From the NCBI GenBank assembly GCA_036521075.1, contig DATDIL010000162.1:1-64000 (forward strand): DNA of 64,000 nucleotides, in the 5' to 3' direction. Every line of letters begins with the position of its first letter. Position 1 is the stretch's first letter. This document shows positions 8,301 through 15,503 of the stretch, in pieces. The translations under genes were made by a program, and so were the position numbers. The notes beneath the pieces are model-generated. The model saw nothing but the letters and a program-made list of their open reading frames with translations, did no database searches and was not told where the DNA came from. Source of the DNA: DAIDKA01 sp036521075. GTDB lineage: Bacteria > Pseudomonadota > Gammaproteobacteria > Steroidobacterales > Steroidobacteraceae.

Positions 8301-9215
8301 TCAGGCATTGAACGGCAGGCGCAGGCCCGGCCGCGGCCAGTGCGTGTGGAACAGTTTGCCGGTCGTCGAACAGGTGATGTACGCATCGCGCATGTCGGCA
8401 CCGCCGAAGCAGATGTTGGTCGTCACCGGGTCAGGACAGGGGAAGTGCTCGTACGCTCCATTCGGCTCAAAGGTGGTGATCCCGCCATTCCACAAAGTGC
8501 CCACGCAGACCCTGCCGCCGGCTTCCACGGCGAGACTGTCCAGCCACTGGTACCCGGGCAGCGTGCAGATCACGCGCCCGGGTGAGGTGGGTGGTCCGGA
8601 AGGCGGCGCCATCACGCCTGGGGCGGTGAGATCGAATGCATAGAGGCGGCCCACGTTGCAGTCCGCCATGTATACCGTGCGCTCATCCGGCGAGAGGCCC
8701 ACGCCGTTCGGTGAGAACATATCGCTGCGCCAGCGGATGATTTTTGAGCCATCGGCTTTTGCGTAGTACAGCGCGCCCATGCGGCGTACTTCGCCATCGG
8801 TCTGTCCCAAACAGGTGAACCAGAAGCCGCCCTGGCTATCGAAGACCAGATCATTGGGACTGTTCAGCGGCTTGCCGTCGCAATGATCGTAAAGAGTACT
8901 GAACCTGCCAGTGGTGAGATCGACCCGCTGTATCGATCCGCCGCGGTACTGCGGCGGTGGACCATTGGGCATGTTTACCTCGCCCTCCTGCCAGGTCCAC
9001 GCGAAACCGTTGTTGCAGACATACGCGGCGCCATCCGGACCGATGGCGGTACCGTTCGGCCCACCGCCCAATTCCGCGATGGTGCGTCGCTTGCCTTCGG
9101 GCGACACGCGGGTCAGCGTGCCGCGGCGGATTTCCACCAGAATGACCGAGCCGTCGGCCATCGCCACTGGGCCTTCCGGAAACTGCAGGCCCTGCGCAAC
9201 AAGATTCAATTCCAT
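8301..9215 (-). CDS. SMP-30/gluconolactonase-family protein
   Basis: A 304-residue six-bladed beta-propeller of the SMP-30 / gluconolaconase / LRE family, which are metal-dependent lactonases. Conserved metal-site pieces are visible: the N-terminal FPEGPV with the ligand Glu, the SPNDLVF Asn region, and SPNGVGLSPDERTVYMAD. No signal peptide is seen, so it is probably cytoplasmic. The ATG at 9213-9215 is preferred over the adjacent GTG at 9218 because a GGGGGAG sits just upstream. The substrate cannot be read from the sequence; sugar-acid or aromatic-pathway lactones are usual. It stands alone, convergent with ychF and just upstream of the tRNA-Met integration site. Confidence 0.85.
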   Translation of the reverse strand: MELNLVAQGLQFPEGPVAMADGSVILVEIRRGTLTRVSPEGKRRTIAELGGGPNGTAIGPDGAAYVCNNGFAWTWQEGEVNMPNGPPPQYRGGSIQRVDLTTGRFSTLYDHCDGKPLNSPNDLVFDSQGGFWFTCLGQTDGEVRRMGALYYAKADGSKIIRWRSDMFSPNGVGLSPDERTVYMADCNVGRLYAFDLTAPGVMAPPSGPPTSPGRVICTLPGYQWLDSLAVEAGGRVCVGTLWNGGITTFEPNGAYEHFPCPDPVTTNICFGGADMRDAYITCSTTGKLFHTHWPRPGLRLPFNA

Positions 9216-9325
9216 CACTCCCCCTAGGGTCCTGATTCCGAAGGCTATTTTAGCCTTCTTGACGCCGCATCCGGAGGCGCTGACAATGCGCGCCCGGTTT
9301 CATGCCGGTAGCATGCCTGCGGAAA

Positions 9326-9402
9326 GGAAAGGTAGCTCAGCTGGTTAGAGCACGGCACTCATAATGCCGGGGTCGAGGGTTCGATTCCCTCCCTTTCCAC
9401 CA
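9326..9402 (+). tRNA. tRNA-Met (anticodon CAT), elongator type; integration site
   Basis: The cloverleaf: acceptor GGAAAGG (9326-9332) pairs with CCTTTCC (9392-9398), the discriminator is A, and CCA is encoded (9400-9402). The D arm contains AGCTCAGCTGGTTAGAGC. The anticodon arm is CGGCA - CTCATAA - TGCCG with anticodon CAT, and the T arm GAGGGTTCGATTCCCTC is intact. The overall sequence resembles the E. coli elongator tRNA-Met more than tRNA-Ile2 (CAT modified to lysidine), but the two cannot be separated with certainty by eye. Its 3' part is the attachment core of the two elements downstream; the gene itself remains complete. Confidence 0.93.
9357..9402 (+). repeat. Attachment site copy 1 (inside tRNA-Met)
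   Basis: This is the 3' 46 bases of the tRNA, from ACTCATAATGCC to the CCA end. The same sequence recurs in the same orientation at 15458-15503 (46 of 46) and 21497-21541 (45 bases). This is the typical att core of tyrosine-recombinase elements that use tRNA 3' ends. Confidence 0.93.
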
Positions 9403-10674
9403 TTAAATTTCAATGGGATAAAAGCTCGTCGCCGGAAAGTCGTTCCACGGTAAGCGCAGGGTAAGAGCAAGAATCGGCTTTTCGTTCAGCTTGGCCACGG
9501 CCTCGCGACGCTGATCAGGCGCCAGGTGCGCGTAGCGAAGGGACATGCCGACGGAGCTGTGACCCAGGAGGTCGCGCACCGTATTCAGCGGAACTCCCCG
9601 CTGGACGAGACGCGAGGCAAAGTGATGGCGCAGATCGTGCCAGCGGAAATGAGTGATCCCTGCGCGCAGGAGCAACTTTTTCCAAGCGGTCTGAAAACGT
9701 GTGGCTACGTCAAAGACCTTTGCGCTGCCTCCTGACTGCTCGCGCCAGCGCCGCAACACGTTCATCGCTTCCTCATTCAGGGGTACATGACGAGTTTGAC
9801 GGTTCTTGGCATTTCGGCCTTCGACGGTAAGCAGCCGACGGTTGAAGTCTACGGAACTCCATCGCAACTTTAGAACCTCGCCGCGGCGCAGTCCCGTGTT
9901 CATGGATAGCAACACAGCGGGCGTCAGATGATCGCCAAAGTGTATTCGCAGAGGCAGCAGGTTCTCGTGCCGTTTCTGGTGCCGTTTGTTCGCCGCTGTA
10001 CGTAGATTTTGCATGTCTGCATCGCGCTTTTTCAGAGCTTCCCGCAGTCGCGACTCCTCGGCTTGGTCCAGAAAACGCACCTTGCCTCTGCGGTCAATCC
10101 GCGGTTTATCGACGCGCCGCACGGGATTGTCTTTCAATTCACCTGCTTTAACTGCACGTCGGAGCACGCTCGAGAGCGTGAAGAGGTCACGCAAGACAGT
10201 TGACGCACTGCGGCCTTGATTCAGACGCCGTGCCTTCCATGACTCAATTCGCTCAACCGTAATGGCCGTGAGGGGTTCTGGGTACCAAGTTCGAAAGAGC
10301 CGATGTAGCTTCTCGAGCGTATTAGCAGCGGTACGCGGACGACTCGCGTTGACCCATGTCGTGTAGGTATCCGCGATGAACATTCCAAACCTGATCCCGT
10401 CCGTTCCGCCGAGACCCTGTAACGGATGGTGCCCATGTGCCACGTTCCCGAGGACCCTCTGACATCGCGCCCGCGCTTCTTCTGGTGCGACGGTACCCAC
10501 CTTGCCCAGCACTACTCGACGATTGCGCCCGAAGCGGGCATAGAACGACCGCACGCCGCTAGGCTGTATCCTCAGTATGAAGCCGGACAGTCGGTTGTCG
10601 TAGATTTCAAACGGTTTGCTTTGAGGCTCAGCCTCTTTGCTGGTGAGCAGCATCGCTCCGATGAAGGTTTGCAT
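9403..10674 (-). CDS. Tyrosine recombinase / integrase of element 1
   Basis: A 423-residue site-specific tyrosine recombinase. It has an N-terminal arm-binding/SAM-like region (KTWxx-type helices around residues 100-180) and a C-terminal catalytic domain. The catalytic set is complete: Arg in MNTGLRRGEVLKLRW, H-x-x-R in WHDLRHHFASRL, the GH of LLGHSSVGMSLRY, and the nucleophile Tyr in that last motif. The start ATG at 10674 has GGAGGG upstream. The stop codon abuts the tRNA CCA exactly, and orientation is toward the tRNA, as is usual for elements integrated in tRNA genes. It should excise or integrate the segment ending at 15503. Confidence 0.94.
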   Translation of the reverse strand: MQTFIGAMLLTSKEAEPQSKPFEIYDNRLSGFILRIQPSGVRSFYARFGRNRRVVLGKVGTVAPEEARARCQRVLGNVAHGHHPLQGLGGTDGIRFGMFIADTYTTWVNASRPRTAANTLEKLHRLFRTWYPEPLTAITVERIESWKARRLNQGRSASTVLRDLFTLSSVLRRAVKAGELKDNPVRRVDKPRIDRRGKVRFLDQAEESRLREALKKRDADMQNLRTAANKRHQKRHENLLPLRIHFGDHLTPAVLLSMNTGLRRGEVLKLRWSSVDFNRRLLTVEGRNAKNRQTRHVPLNEEAMNVLRRWREQSGGSAKVFDVATRFQTAWKKLLLRAGITHFRWHDLRHHFASRLVQRGVPLNTVRDLLGHSSVGMSLRYAHLAPDQRREAVAKLNEKPILALTLRLPWNDFPATSFYPIEI

Positions 10675-10774
10675 TGTGAACGCCCTCCGGTGGGTGCCTT
10701 GAACCTAGACCTTGGCAGGTTGCGCTTATAAGCGCGTGAGCAGTCTAAGTCTCGATGGGCGCGGCCTATGTGCT

Positions 10775-11374
10775 TCAGACGCCATCGATGCGCAAGAACT
10801 CGACGAGCGCTTGTTGCGAACCGGTCAGGTGGCTTGCGCCAGCCGGCACGGGCGGTGTCCGGGTCTTAGCGGTAGGCTCACGGGCTTGAGCTCGGAGCCG
10901 CCACGCGAGGTAAAGCGCACGGTGGTCGCCGGCGATCAGCTCATTGCGTATCGGTACGAGCGCGCCAAGCAGACCGGGCTCAATGTCGGCCCAGTCATCG
11001 CCGGATTCGCTCTCGGACCATAGGTCGAGCACCAGATGCTTTCCAACTGCGTCGACAGTCGCCACGCTCCGAATACTGCGGCTCCCGGCCGTGCGAATTG
11101 CGCAGTATTGTTTGGCAATCTTCAGTTCAAGGCGCGCGCTCGGGACGCGCAAGATGAGTCGGCGCGTACCCCAATTTGCATAGTAGAGGAAGGCATCGAA
11201 GTACTTCGCGACGAGCTCGCGCGGGTCCGCTTTGAAATCGCCCCATTCATAGGTGTTCACGAGGCGTGTCGAGGTGATCGTGGCTCGGCTTGTGATCCTC
11301 CGGAGCCGCTTTCGCTCAGGTGCGCTGAGCGGGCGATCGATCGCCACGAACTCGTAGTACTGAAACTCGCTCAT
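10775..11374 (-). CDS. Conserved hypothetical protein (MSEFQYYEF family), third gene of the TOTE operon
   Basis: This 199-residue protein starts MSEFQYYEFVAIDRPLS and continues with a conserved block (ITSTRLVNTYEWGDFKADP, YYANWGTRRLILRVP). I recognise this as a widespread uncharacterised family, but it has no named function. The end, EFLRIDGV, stops where relatives I remember continue for another 100 or more residues, so the gene may be 3'-truncated next to the integrase; this is from memory and needs an alignment. It lies 33 bases downstream of the 116-residue gene and is the third gene of a same-strand run behind the TOTE helicase. No membrane segment or signal peptide is visible. It is rich in Arg and Asp/Glu and probably cytoplasmic. 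Confidence 0.65.
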   Translation of the reverse strand: MSEFQYYEFVAIDRPLSAPERKRLRRITSRATITSTRLVNTYEWGDFKADPRELVAKYFDAFLYYANWGTRRLILRVPSARLELKIAKQYCAIRTAGSRSIRSVATVDAVGKHLVLDLWSESESGDDWADIEPGLLGALVPIRNELIAGDHRALYLAWRLRAQAREPTAKTRTPPVPAGASHLTGSQQALVEFLRIDGV

Positions 11375-11407
11375 CGCGCGCAGGTGCCGTGAATGGGAGT
11401 CACTCGA

Positions 11408-11758
11408 TCATCTACCGCCGGCCCACGAGCGGTATGCCTCGATCCACTCGGCGCCTACGGGGCGTGGGCTGCGAAGCGGGAAGTCGAGAATTGGAATCCA
11501 CTGCCGGTTGCGGCCACTGCGGCATACCGCTACGATTTTCTCATCATCGCTCATGTCAATTTGTTCGACGGTTACCGCGACACCGAGGATCTCAGTTTTA
11601 AATGGCGTCTCGAGCCGCTCATCGAGCATCGTGTAGAAGCCCACCCGCTGTTCTGACTCACCGTATGCATCGACGATGGCTTCCTCGATCAGGGCGTTGA
11701 GCTTGGCCTTCGGGGGCGGCCATCGTTCTCCCTTTCGGGTGGTGCGTCGAACTATCAC
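11408..11758 (-). CDS. Small conserved acidic protein ('calcium-binding'-like), second gene of the TOTE operon
   Basis: A 116-residue protein beginning at a GTG whose last bases overlap the TOTE stop (GTGA), so it is translationally coupled to the helicase. The core (IEEAIVDAYGESEQRVGFYTMLDE, VAVTVEQIDMSDDEKIVAVCRSG, IPILDFPLRSP) belongs to a small family often labelled 'calcium-binding protein' in databases. That label is weak: I see no full EF-hand, only acidic stretches. No signal peptide or membrane helix is present. The 4-base overlap argues that it works with, or regulates, the primase-helicase. Confidence 0.7.
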   Translation of the reverse strand: MIVRRTTRKGERWPPPKAKLNALIEEAIVDAYGESEQRVGFYTMLDERLETPFKTEILGVAVTVEQIDMSDDEKIVAVCRSGRNRQWIPILDFPLRSPRPVGAEWIEAYRSWAGGR

Positions 11759-14274
11759 AGGTCTATCTCGAAGTGTCGGAGCGCTTCCTGATCGTACTCC
11801 ACGGTACGCTCCTCGGCGGGCTCGGCAAGTCCGAGCGGCGCCTCGCCACGTGCATAACCAATCGCCCGGTAGGTGGCGAGTCGTTTCTCGAACATTCTCA
11901 GCAACATCGGGATCTGTCGGTCCACGTAGTCGTAGACCCGCACCTCGGTTTTCCCCCGGTGATGCCGGTGGAGTCGGCCGCTGTACTGAATCAGCGTTCC
12001 TTTCCAGGAGATCGGCATGGCGAGAAAGAGTGTATCGAGTCGAGCATCGTCGAACCCTTCACCGATGTAACGGCCTGTGGCCAGAACGAGCCGCTCAGCC
12101 GCATCCGGAATTGACGTAAGTTGTTCGACGGAGCGGTTCCGGGCCTTAGTCGTCATCCCGCCTTGAAGAACGATGAGGTGGCGCACGAACCCTCGGAGGT
12201 GCTCGGCAAAATACTCAAGATGGTCCTTGCGCTCGGTGAGCAGGATGGGTGAGCGACCTTCTTGAACGGCCGCAATCACATCGTTGAGGATAACCGTGTT
12301 CCGAGCCGCATTATTTGCGATTGTTCGGTAGATCTCCTGAATACCGATGTTCGATTGATCACCGGCCAATCGAAGTTCAGTCTCCCGAACAATGAGCTTG
12401 TGACTGAAAGGTCGACTCGCGGTTTGGCCTTTCGCGTCCACTCGGAAGCGGATAGGCCCAAGCTGCATCTCGGAAATCGGGTGATGTCCATCGCGGCGCT
12501 GCGGTGTTGCTGTGAGCCCCGTGACATAGCGCGCCTTCACCTCAGACAGTACACGTTCGAACGAGATCGCGGGCAAGTGATGGCATTCGTCAACAATCAC
12601 ATGCCCATAGCCGCCGACGGTGGCATCTACTTTATCTTGGTGGATGAGACTTTGGATCATCGCCACATCGAGCCGACCGTTTGGCTTGCGTTGACCAGCC
12701 CCGACGCGACCGATTTGCTTGTCGTCGATGCCGAGGAACATGGCCAGTTGTGCGACCCACTGTGCAAGAAGCGGCCTCCGGTGGACGACGATCAGGGTGC
12801 TTCGCGCGCGCTTGGCAACGAGATAGGTTCCGAGCACGGTCTTTCCGATTCCCGGCGGCCCAACGAACATTCCGGTGTCGTGTTCAAGGAGTGCGCGGGC
12901 TGCCTCGCTCTGGATCCTGGTCAAATCGCCGTTGAAGTCGAGTTCCAGGGGCGAGCCCAATTGCCGTTCATCTTCGATCTTCAGCGATATACGGTACTCA
13001 CCGAGCAACTGAGTCGCCGCAGCTGCGCAGCCCCGTGGTAATGAAATATACAGGGAATGCTCATCAGCGCATGTAATGACCCGCGGAGTGGTTGCTGTGG
13101 ACAGGCGCATCCGTTGTTTCTTGTAGAATTCTGGATTTTGGAAGGCGGCGAGGCGTTTGAGCTGATTGAGGAGCAGAGGGGGCAGGCCGGACTTCTCGAC
13201 GTAAAGACGCTGCGCGAGAACGCCTCGGACAGCAGACGGCAGCAGACCGAGGGTAAGCGGTGCGCAATTCGGTCTCGATTGCGAGGGCGTCCACGGGGCC
13301 AAGTCTTCTTGGTCGCCGCTGATTTCAGCGAACCGAACGCCAATCACCTGGCCGGTTTTCGTCGCCTCCTGGGCGATCCTATCTACTGTGTCAGGCTCGA
13401 TGCGCTGGACCGACGCAAGGAGAGCCCACTGGTCCGCATAGGGTTCGAACCGTTCATCAATGAAGGCGCTGTTGCCTTGCTGCCTGGGTTCGTGCTGAAG
13501 CGGCAATGCGATGAGGTTGCCGAAGCCTCCCCGGGGCATCGTGTCCTGATTCGGGAACAGCCGGTCATAGGATTTCATGCTCAGCTCGTGCCGGCGAGCC
13601 ATCGTCTCGGTAATCAAATAGCAGCCCATCCGTCTCGCGATGTTTGCGGATACCGGCGCGGTGAAAAAGAACCACGCATGGGCGCCGTCTCCCGAACGCG
13701 AGCGCTCGATCGCAACCGGAACGCTCAAGGATCGGCTCGTCTCGGCGAACGCGGTCACATCTTCCTTCCACGAGTTCTTGTCAAAGTCGACGGCGAGGAA
13801 CCAGCACGTTTCGTCCTCGAGTAGCGGATAACAGCCGATGACGTGTCGTCCCTTTAGGTGATCCGTCACGACCTGGTTGTCTACCGGGATGAAGGCCTGA
13901 TTCGCGCAATCGCCGCACTTACCTCCGGACTTGAGGAGGCACAGACCCGGCTCCCATTTATTGGCGCACGCGGGAGCGTATCCGGGATTGCCCGTTTTCT
14001 TGCTGACGAATCGCGTAGGGAAAACGTCCAGTCGGCCTCGAAACAGAGACCGAAACAGGCTGACCTTATCGGCAGGAGAGTCCGGAGGCTTGCATTGCAC
14101 GCCAAAGGAGAGGGGTAGTGACCGGGATGTTGTCCGCTGGGCTGCAGTAAGCTCCGAGCGAAGCAATTCGATCTTTGTCCGTGCCTCCTCGCGGGCGCGC
14201 TCGAGTTCGGCAAGTCTGGCCTGCTCGATGTCAAGTTCCTGATGGATGGCGTCTTTCGTGCGCATCATGGCCAC
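11755..14274 (-). CDS. TOTE conflict-system primase-helicase (AEP primase + SF2 helicase)
   Basis: An 839-residue multidomain protein. Residues 8-47 form a coiled coil. Residues about 70-290 are an archaeo-eukaryotic-type primase domain of the TOTE conflict family. This domain has a Cys cluster (C103, C112, C120, C123) that could bind zinc, the catalytic D-x-D in FLAVDFD (D163, D165), the S-x-H-type motif RSRSGDGAHAW (H199), and PNQDTMPRGGFGNLIALPLQ. Residues about 440-790 are a superfamily-2 helicase with Walker A GPPGIGKT (472-479), DECHH (562-566), TATPQRR (588-594), and a C-terminal RecA lobe ending QYSGRLHRHH. No nuclease domain is recognisable in the chain. TOTE proteins are described as NTP-dependent anti-invader conflict proteins. 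The next gene overlaps it by 4 bases. An N-terminal remnant of a second copy lies at 22032-22136. Confidence 0.9.
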   Translation of the reverse strand: MAMMRTKDAIHQELDIEQARLAELERAREEARTKIELLRSELTAAQRTTSRSLPLSFGVQCKPPDSPADKVSLFRSLFRGRLDVFPTRFVSKKTGNPGYAPACANKWEPGLCLLKSGGKCGDCANQAFIPVDNQVVTDHLKGRHVIGCYPLLEDETCWFLAVDFDKNSWKEDVTAFAETSRSLSVPVAIERSRSGDGAHAWFFFTAPVSANIARRMGCYLITETMARRHELSMKSYDRLFPNQDTMPRGGFGNLIALPLQHEPRQQGNSAFIDERFEPYADQWALLASVQRIEPDTVDRIAQEATKTGQVIGVRFAEISGDQEDLAPWTPSQSRPNCAPLTLGLLPSAVRGVLAQRLYVEKSGLPPLLLNQLKRLAAFQNPEFYKKQRMRLSTATTPRVITCADEHSLYISLPRGCAAAATQLLGEYRISLKIEDERQLGSPLELDFNGDLTRIQSEAARALLEHDTGMFVGPPGIGKTVLGTYLVAKRARSTLIVVHRRPLLAQWVAQLAMFLGIDDKQIGRVGAGQRKPNGRLDVAMIQSLIHQDKVDATVGGYGHVIVDECHHLPAISFERVLSEVKARYVTGLTATPQRRDGHHPISEMQLGPIRFRVDAKGQTASRPFSHKLIVRETELRLAGDQSNIGIQEIYRTIANNAARNTVILNDVIAAVQEGRSPILLTERKDHLEYFAEHLRGFVRHLIVLQGGMTTKARNRSVEQLTSIPDAAERLVLATGRYIGEGFDDARLDTLFLAMPISWKGTLIQYSGRLHRHHRGKTEVRVYDYVDRQIPMLLRMFEKRLATYRAIGYARGEAPLGLAEPAEERTVEYDQEALRHFEIDL

Positions 14275-14400
14275 ATCTTATCTTCGGATTACGTGAGTTC
14301 GAGGTCCGATAAAAGAGGAGACAGGAGCCGTTCATCCGAATTTGATTTCGTCGGTGGGGAGCGAATCCTCGGTCCGCGCTGTTGAGACCTGCTCAGGGCG
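14181..14400. repeat. TOTE-gene 5' end and upstream region, duplicated at 22042-22261
   Basis: The first 30 or so codons of the TOTE gene and about 125 bases upstream of it are repeated imperfectly, in the same orientation, at 22042-22261. The bases upstream include GGAGCCGTTCATCCGAATTTGATT versus GGAGCCGTGCATCCGTATTTGATT-type matches, in pieces. Conservation of the non-coding part suggests it contains the operon promoter. The space 14275-14604 holds no gene; apart from this repeat and the higBA control region I see nothing else in it. Confidence 0.8.
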
Positions 14401-14570
14401 ATTTATGTTCGGCGGCTACAAAGGCAGCGATATTGCGGAGCAGTCAGAAATAGCGCGGGTCATCCCCGGCACGGATGCGCCAGAATCGAGAGCAAAGATT
14501 CGTCAGCGGAGTATAAGTCTATATAAATTAAAGACTTAAGACGGTTGAGCTTGTTCGCAAGGGCGTGCTG

Positions 14571-14598
14571 GTATCTATACGCAATCTACGTATACTAG
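14571..14598 (+). promoter_or_regulatory. higBA promoter with inverted-repeat operator
   Basis: The sequence TATACG (14576-14581), 7 bases, CGTATA (14589-14594) is a perfect 6-base inverted repeat. Its right arm overlaps a good -10 box, TATACT (14591-14596), 9 bases before the toxin ATG. Antitoxins of this class repress their own operon by binding such palindromes, so it is a likely operator. The short leader leaves no clear ribosome site for the toxin, in contrast to the strong one of the antitoxin. Confidence 0.6.
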
Positions 14599-14604
14599 AC
14601 TCCG

Positions 14605-14964
14605 ATGAAAGCAGTCTTCATTGAGTTGCCGGCTTTCGAACGGCATCGCGAAGAGTACCTCGATGACGACAGCTTTCGCGGCTTGCAATTGGCCCTGATG
14701 GGCAACCCCGCGGCCGGTGACCAGATTGTGGGGACCGGTGGGCTGCGGAAGTTACGCTTTGGCGACTCGCGTCGAGGCAAAGGCAAGCGCGGTGGTCTGC
14801 GTGTGATCTATTACTTCTGGACCGGCGGACCAGAATTTTGGCTGTTCACGCTGTACGACAAGGACGAGATGGATGATTTGACGCCCAAGCAACGAGAGGC
14901 ATTGAAGGAGCGTGTGAAGGGCGAACTAAAGATGAGGAGGAACACCCATGACGAAAAAGCGTGA
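14605..14964 (+). CDS. higB: HigB/RelE-type mRNA-interferase toxin
   Basis: A 119-residue RelE-superfamily toxin of the HigB-2-like type. The core GDQIVGTGGLRKLRFGDSRRGKGKRGGLRVIYYFW is cut here into recognisable parts: 'GTGGLRKLRF', 'GKRGGLRVIYYF' and 'FTLYDKDEMDDLTPKQ', which match the beta-sheet and basic catalytic face of ribosome-dependent RNases. It would cleave translated mRNA when free of its antitoxin. Toxin-first order and a 17-base overlap with the antitoxin gene are typical of hig loci. It has no ribosome site of note, which should keep its level below that of the antitoxin. Confidence 0.85.
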   Translation: MKAVFIELPAFERHREEYLDDDSFRGLQLALMGNPAAGDQIVGTGGLRKLRFGDSRRGKGKRGGLRVIYYFWTGGPEFWLFTLYDKDEMDDLTPKQREALKERVKGELKMRRNTHDEKA

Positions 14965-15265
14965 TCTGTTTAACGAACTGGTCGAGGGTTTTGACGCACT
15001 GGCCGAGCAGCGTGTCGGAAAGCGAACTCTACGTACGCATGCAATGAAAGTGAAGCCCGTACCGACTATCACAGCTCGCGAACTTGCCAAGGTCCGCGAG
15101 GATATGAATCTTTCCCGGGGCTTATTCGCGGGATACCTGCGTACGAACGTGCGGACACTGGAGAACTGGGAGCAGGGACGAGCGAAACCAAATGCTCAAG
15201 CTGCTTTGCTAATTCGTATGCTGCAACGATTCCCAGACACGATACGCCGTCTAGCGGAGATCTAG
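14948..15265 (+). CDS. higA: HigA-type XRE-family antitoxin
   Basis: A 105-residue antitoxin. The N-terminal half is a probable toxin-binding arm (LFNELVEGFDALAEQRVGKR). The C-terminal half is an XRE-type helix-turn-helix: ELAKVREDMNLSRGLFAGYL, RTNVRTLENWEQGRAKPN. The start ATG at 14948 lies 7 bases after a perfect GAGGAGG (14934-14940) inside the toxin gene, predicting higher translation than the toxin. It should neutralise HigB and, through its HTH, repress the operator at 14576-14594. Confidence 0.86.
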   Translation: MTKKRDLFNELVEGFDALAEQRVGKRTLRTHAMKVKPVPTITARELAKVREDMNLSRGLFAGYLRTNVRTLENWEQGRAKPNAQAALLIRMLQRFPDTIRRLAEI

Positions 15266-15457
15266 ACGTTTCGCTCCATTCGGACATTAAAGCCTGGGTC
15301 GTCGTTAAAGTCGCAGAACGGGATGCGCTCCGAGGTGTTCACAATTCATGTTCACGCGCGGGAAAATTGCGGGAATCTCTCCACGTCTATGCACTTTCAG
15401 GCACTTAGCTGCAACGGCCGTCTGCCAAAACTGTTTAGAATCAGCTACTTAAGCTCA

Positions 15458-15503
15458 ACTCATAATGCCGGGGTCGAGGGTTCGATTCCCTCCCTTTCCA
15501 CCA
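15458..15503 (+). repeat. Attachment site copy 2 (junction of elements 1 and 2)
   Basis: A 46-base perfect copy of the tRNA-Met 3' end (9357-9402), including CCA, not attached to a full tRNA. It marks the junction of element 1 with element 2. The complementary strand of this site encodes the last 13 residues and stop codon of the element-2 integrase. Confidence 0.93.

Larger units (their letters stand above)
9403..15503. mobile_element. Integrative element 1 (tRNA-Met proximal)
   Basis: A 6.1-kb segment bounded by the tRNA-Met 3' end and a direct repeat of it. It carries its own tyrosine recombinase adjacent to the tRNA, a three-gene operon headed by a TOTE primase-helicase, and a HigBA-like toxin-antitoxin pair. 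No transfer or replication genes are visible, so it is an integrative island that would rely on helpers for movement between cells. The outer boundary at 15503 is inferred from the repeat. Confidence 0.88.
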
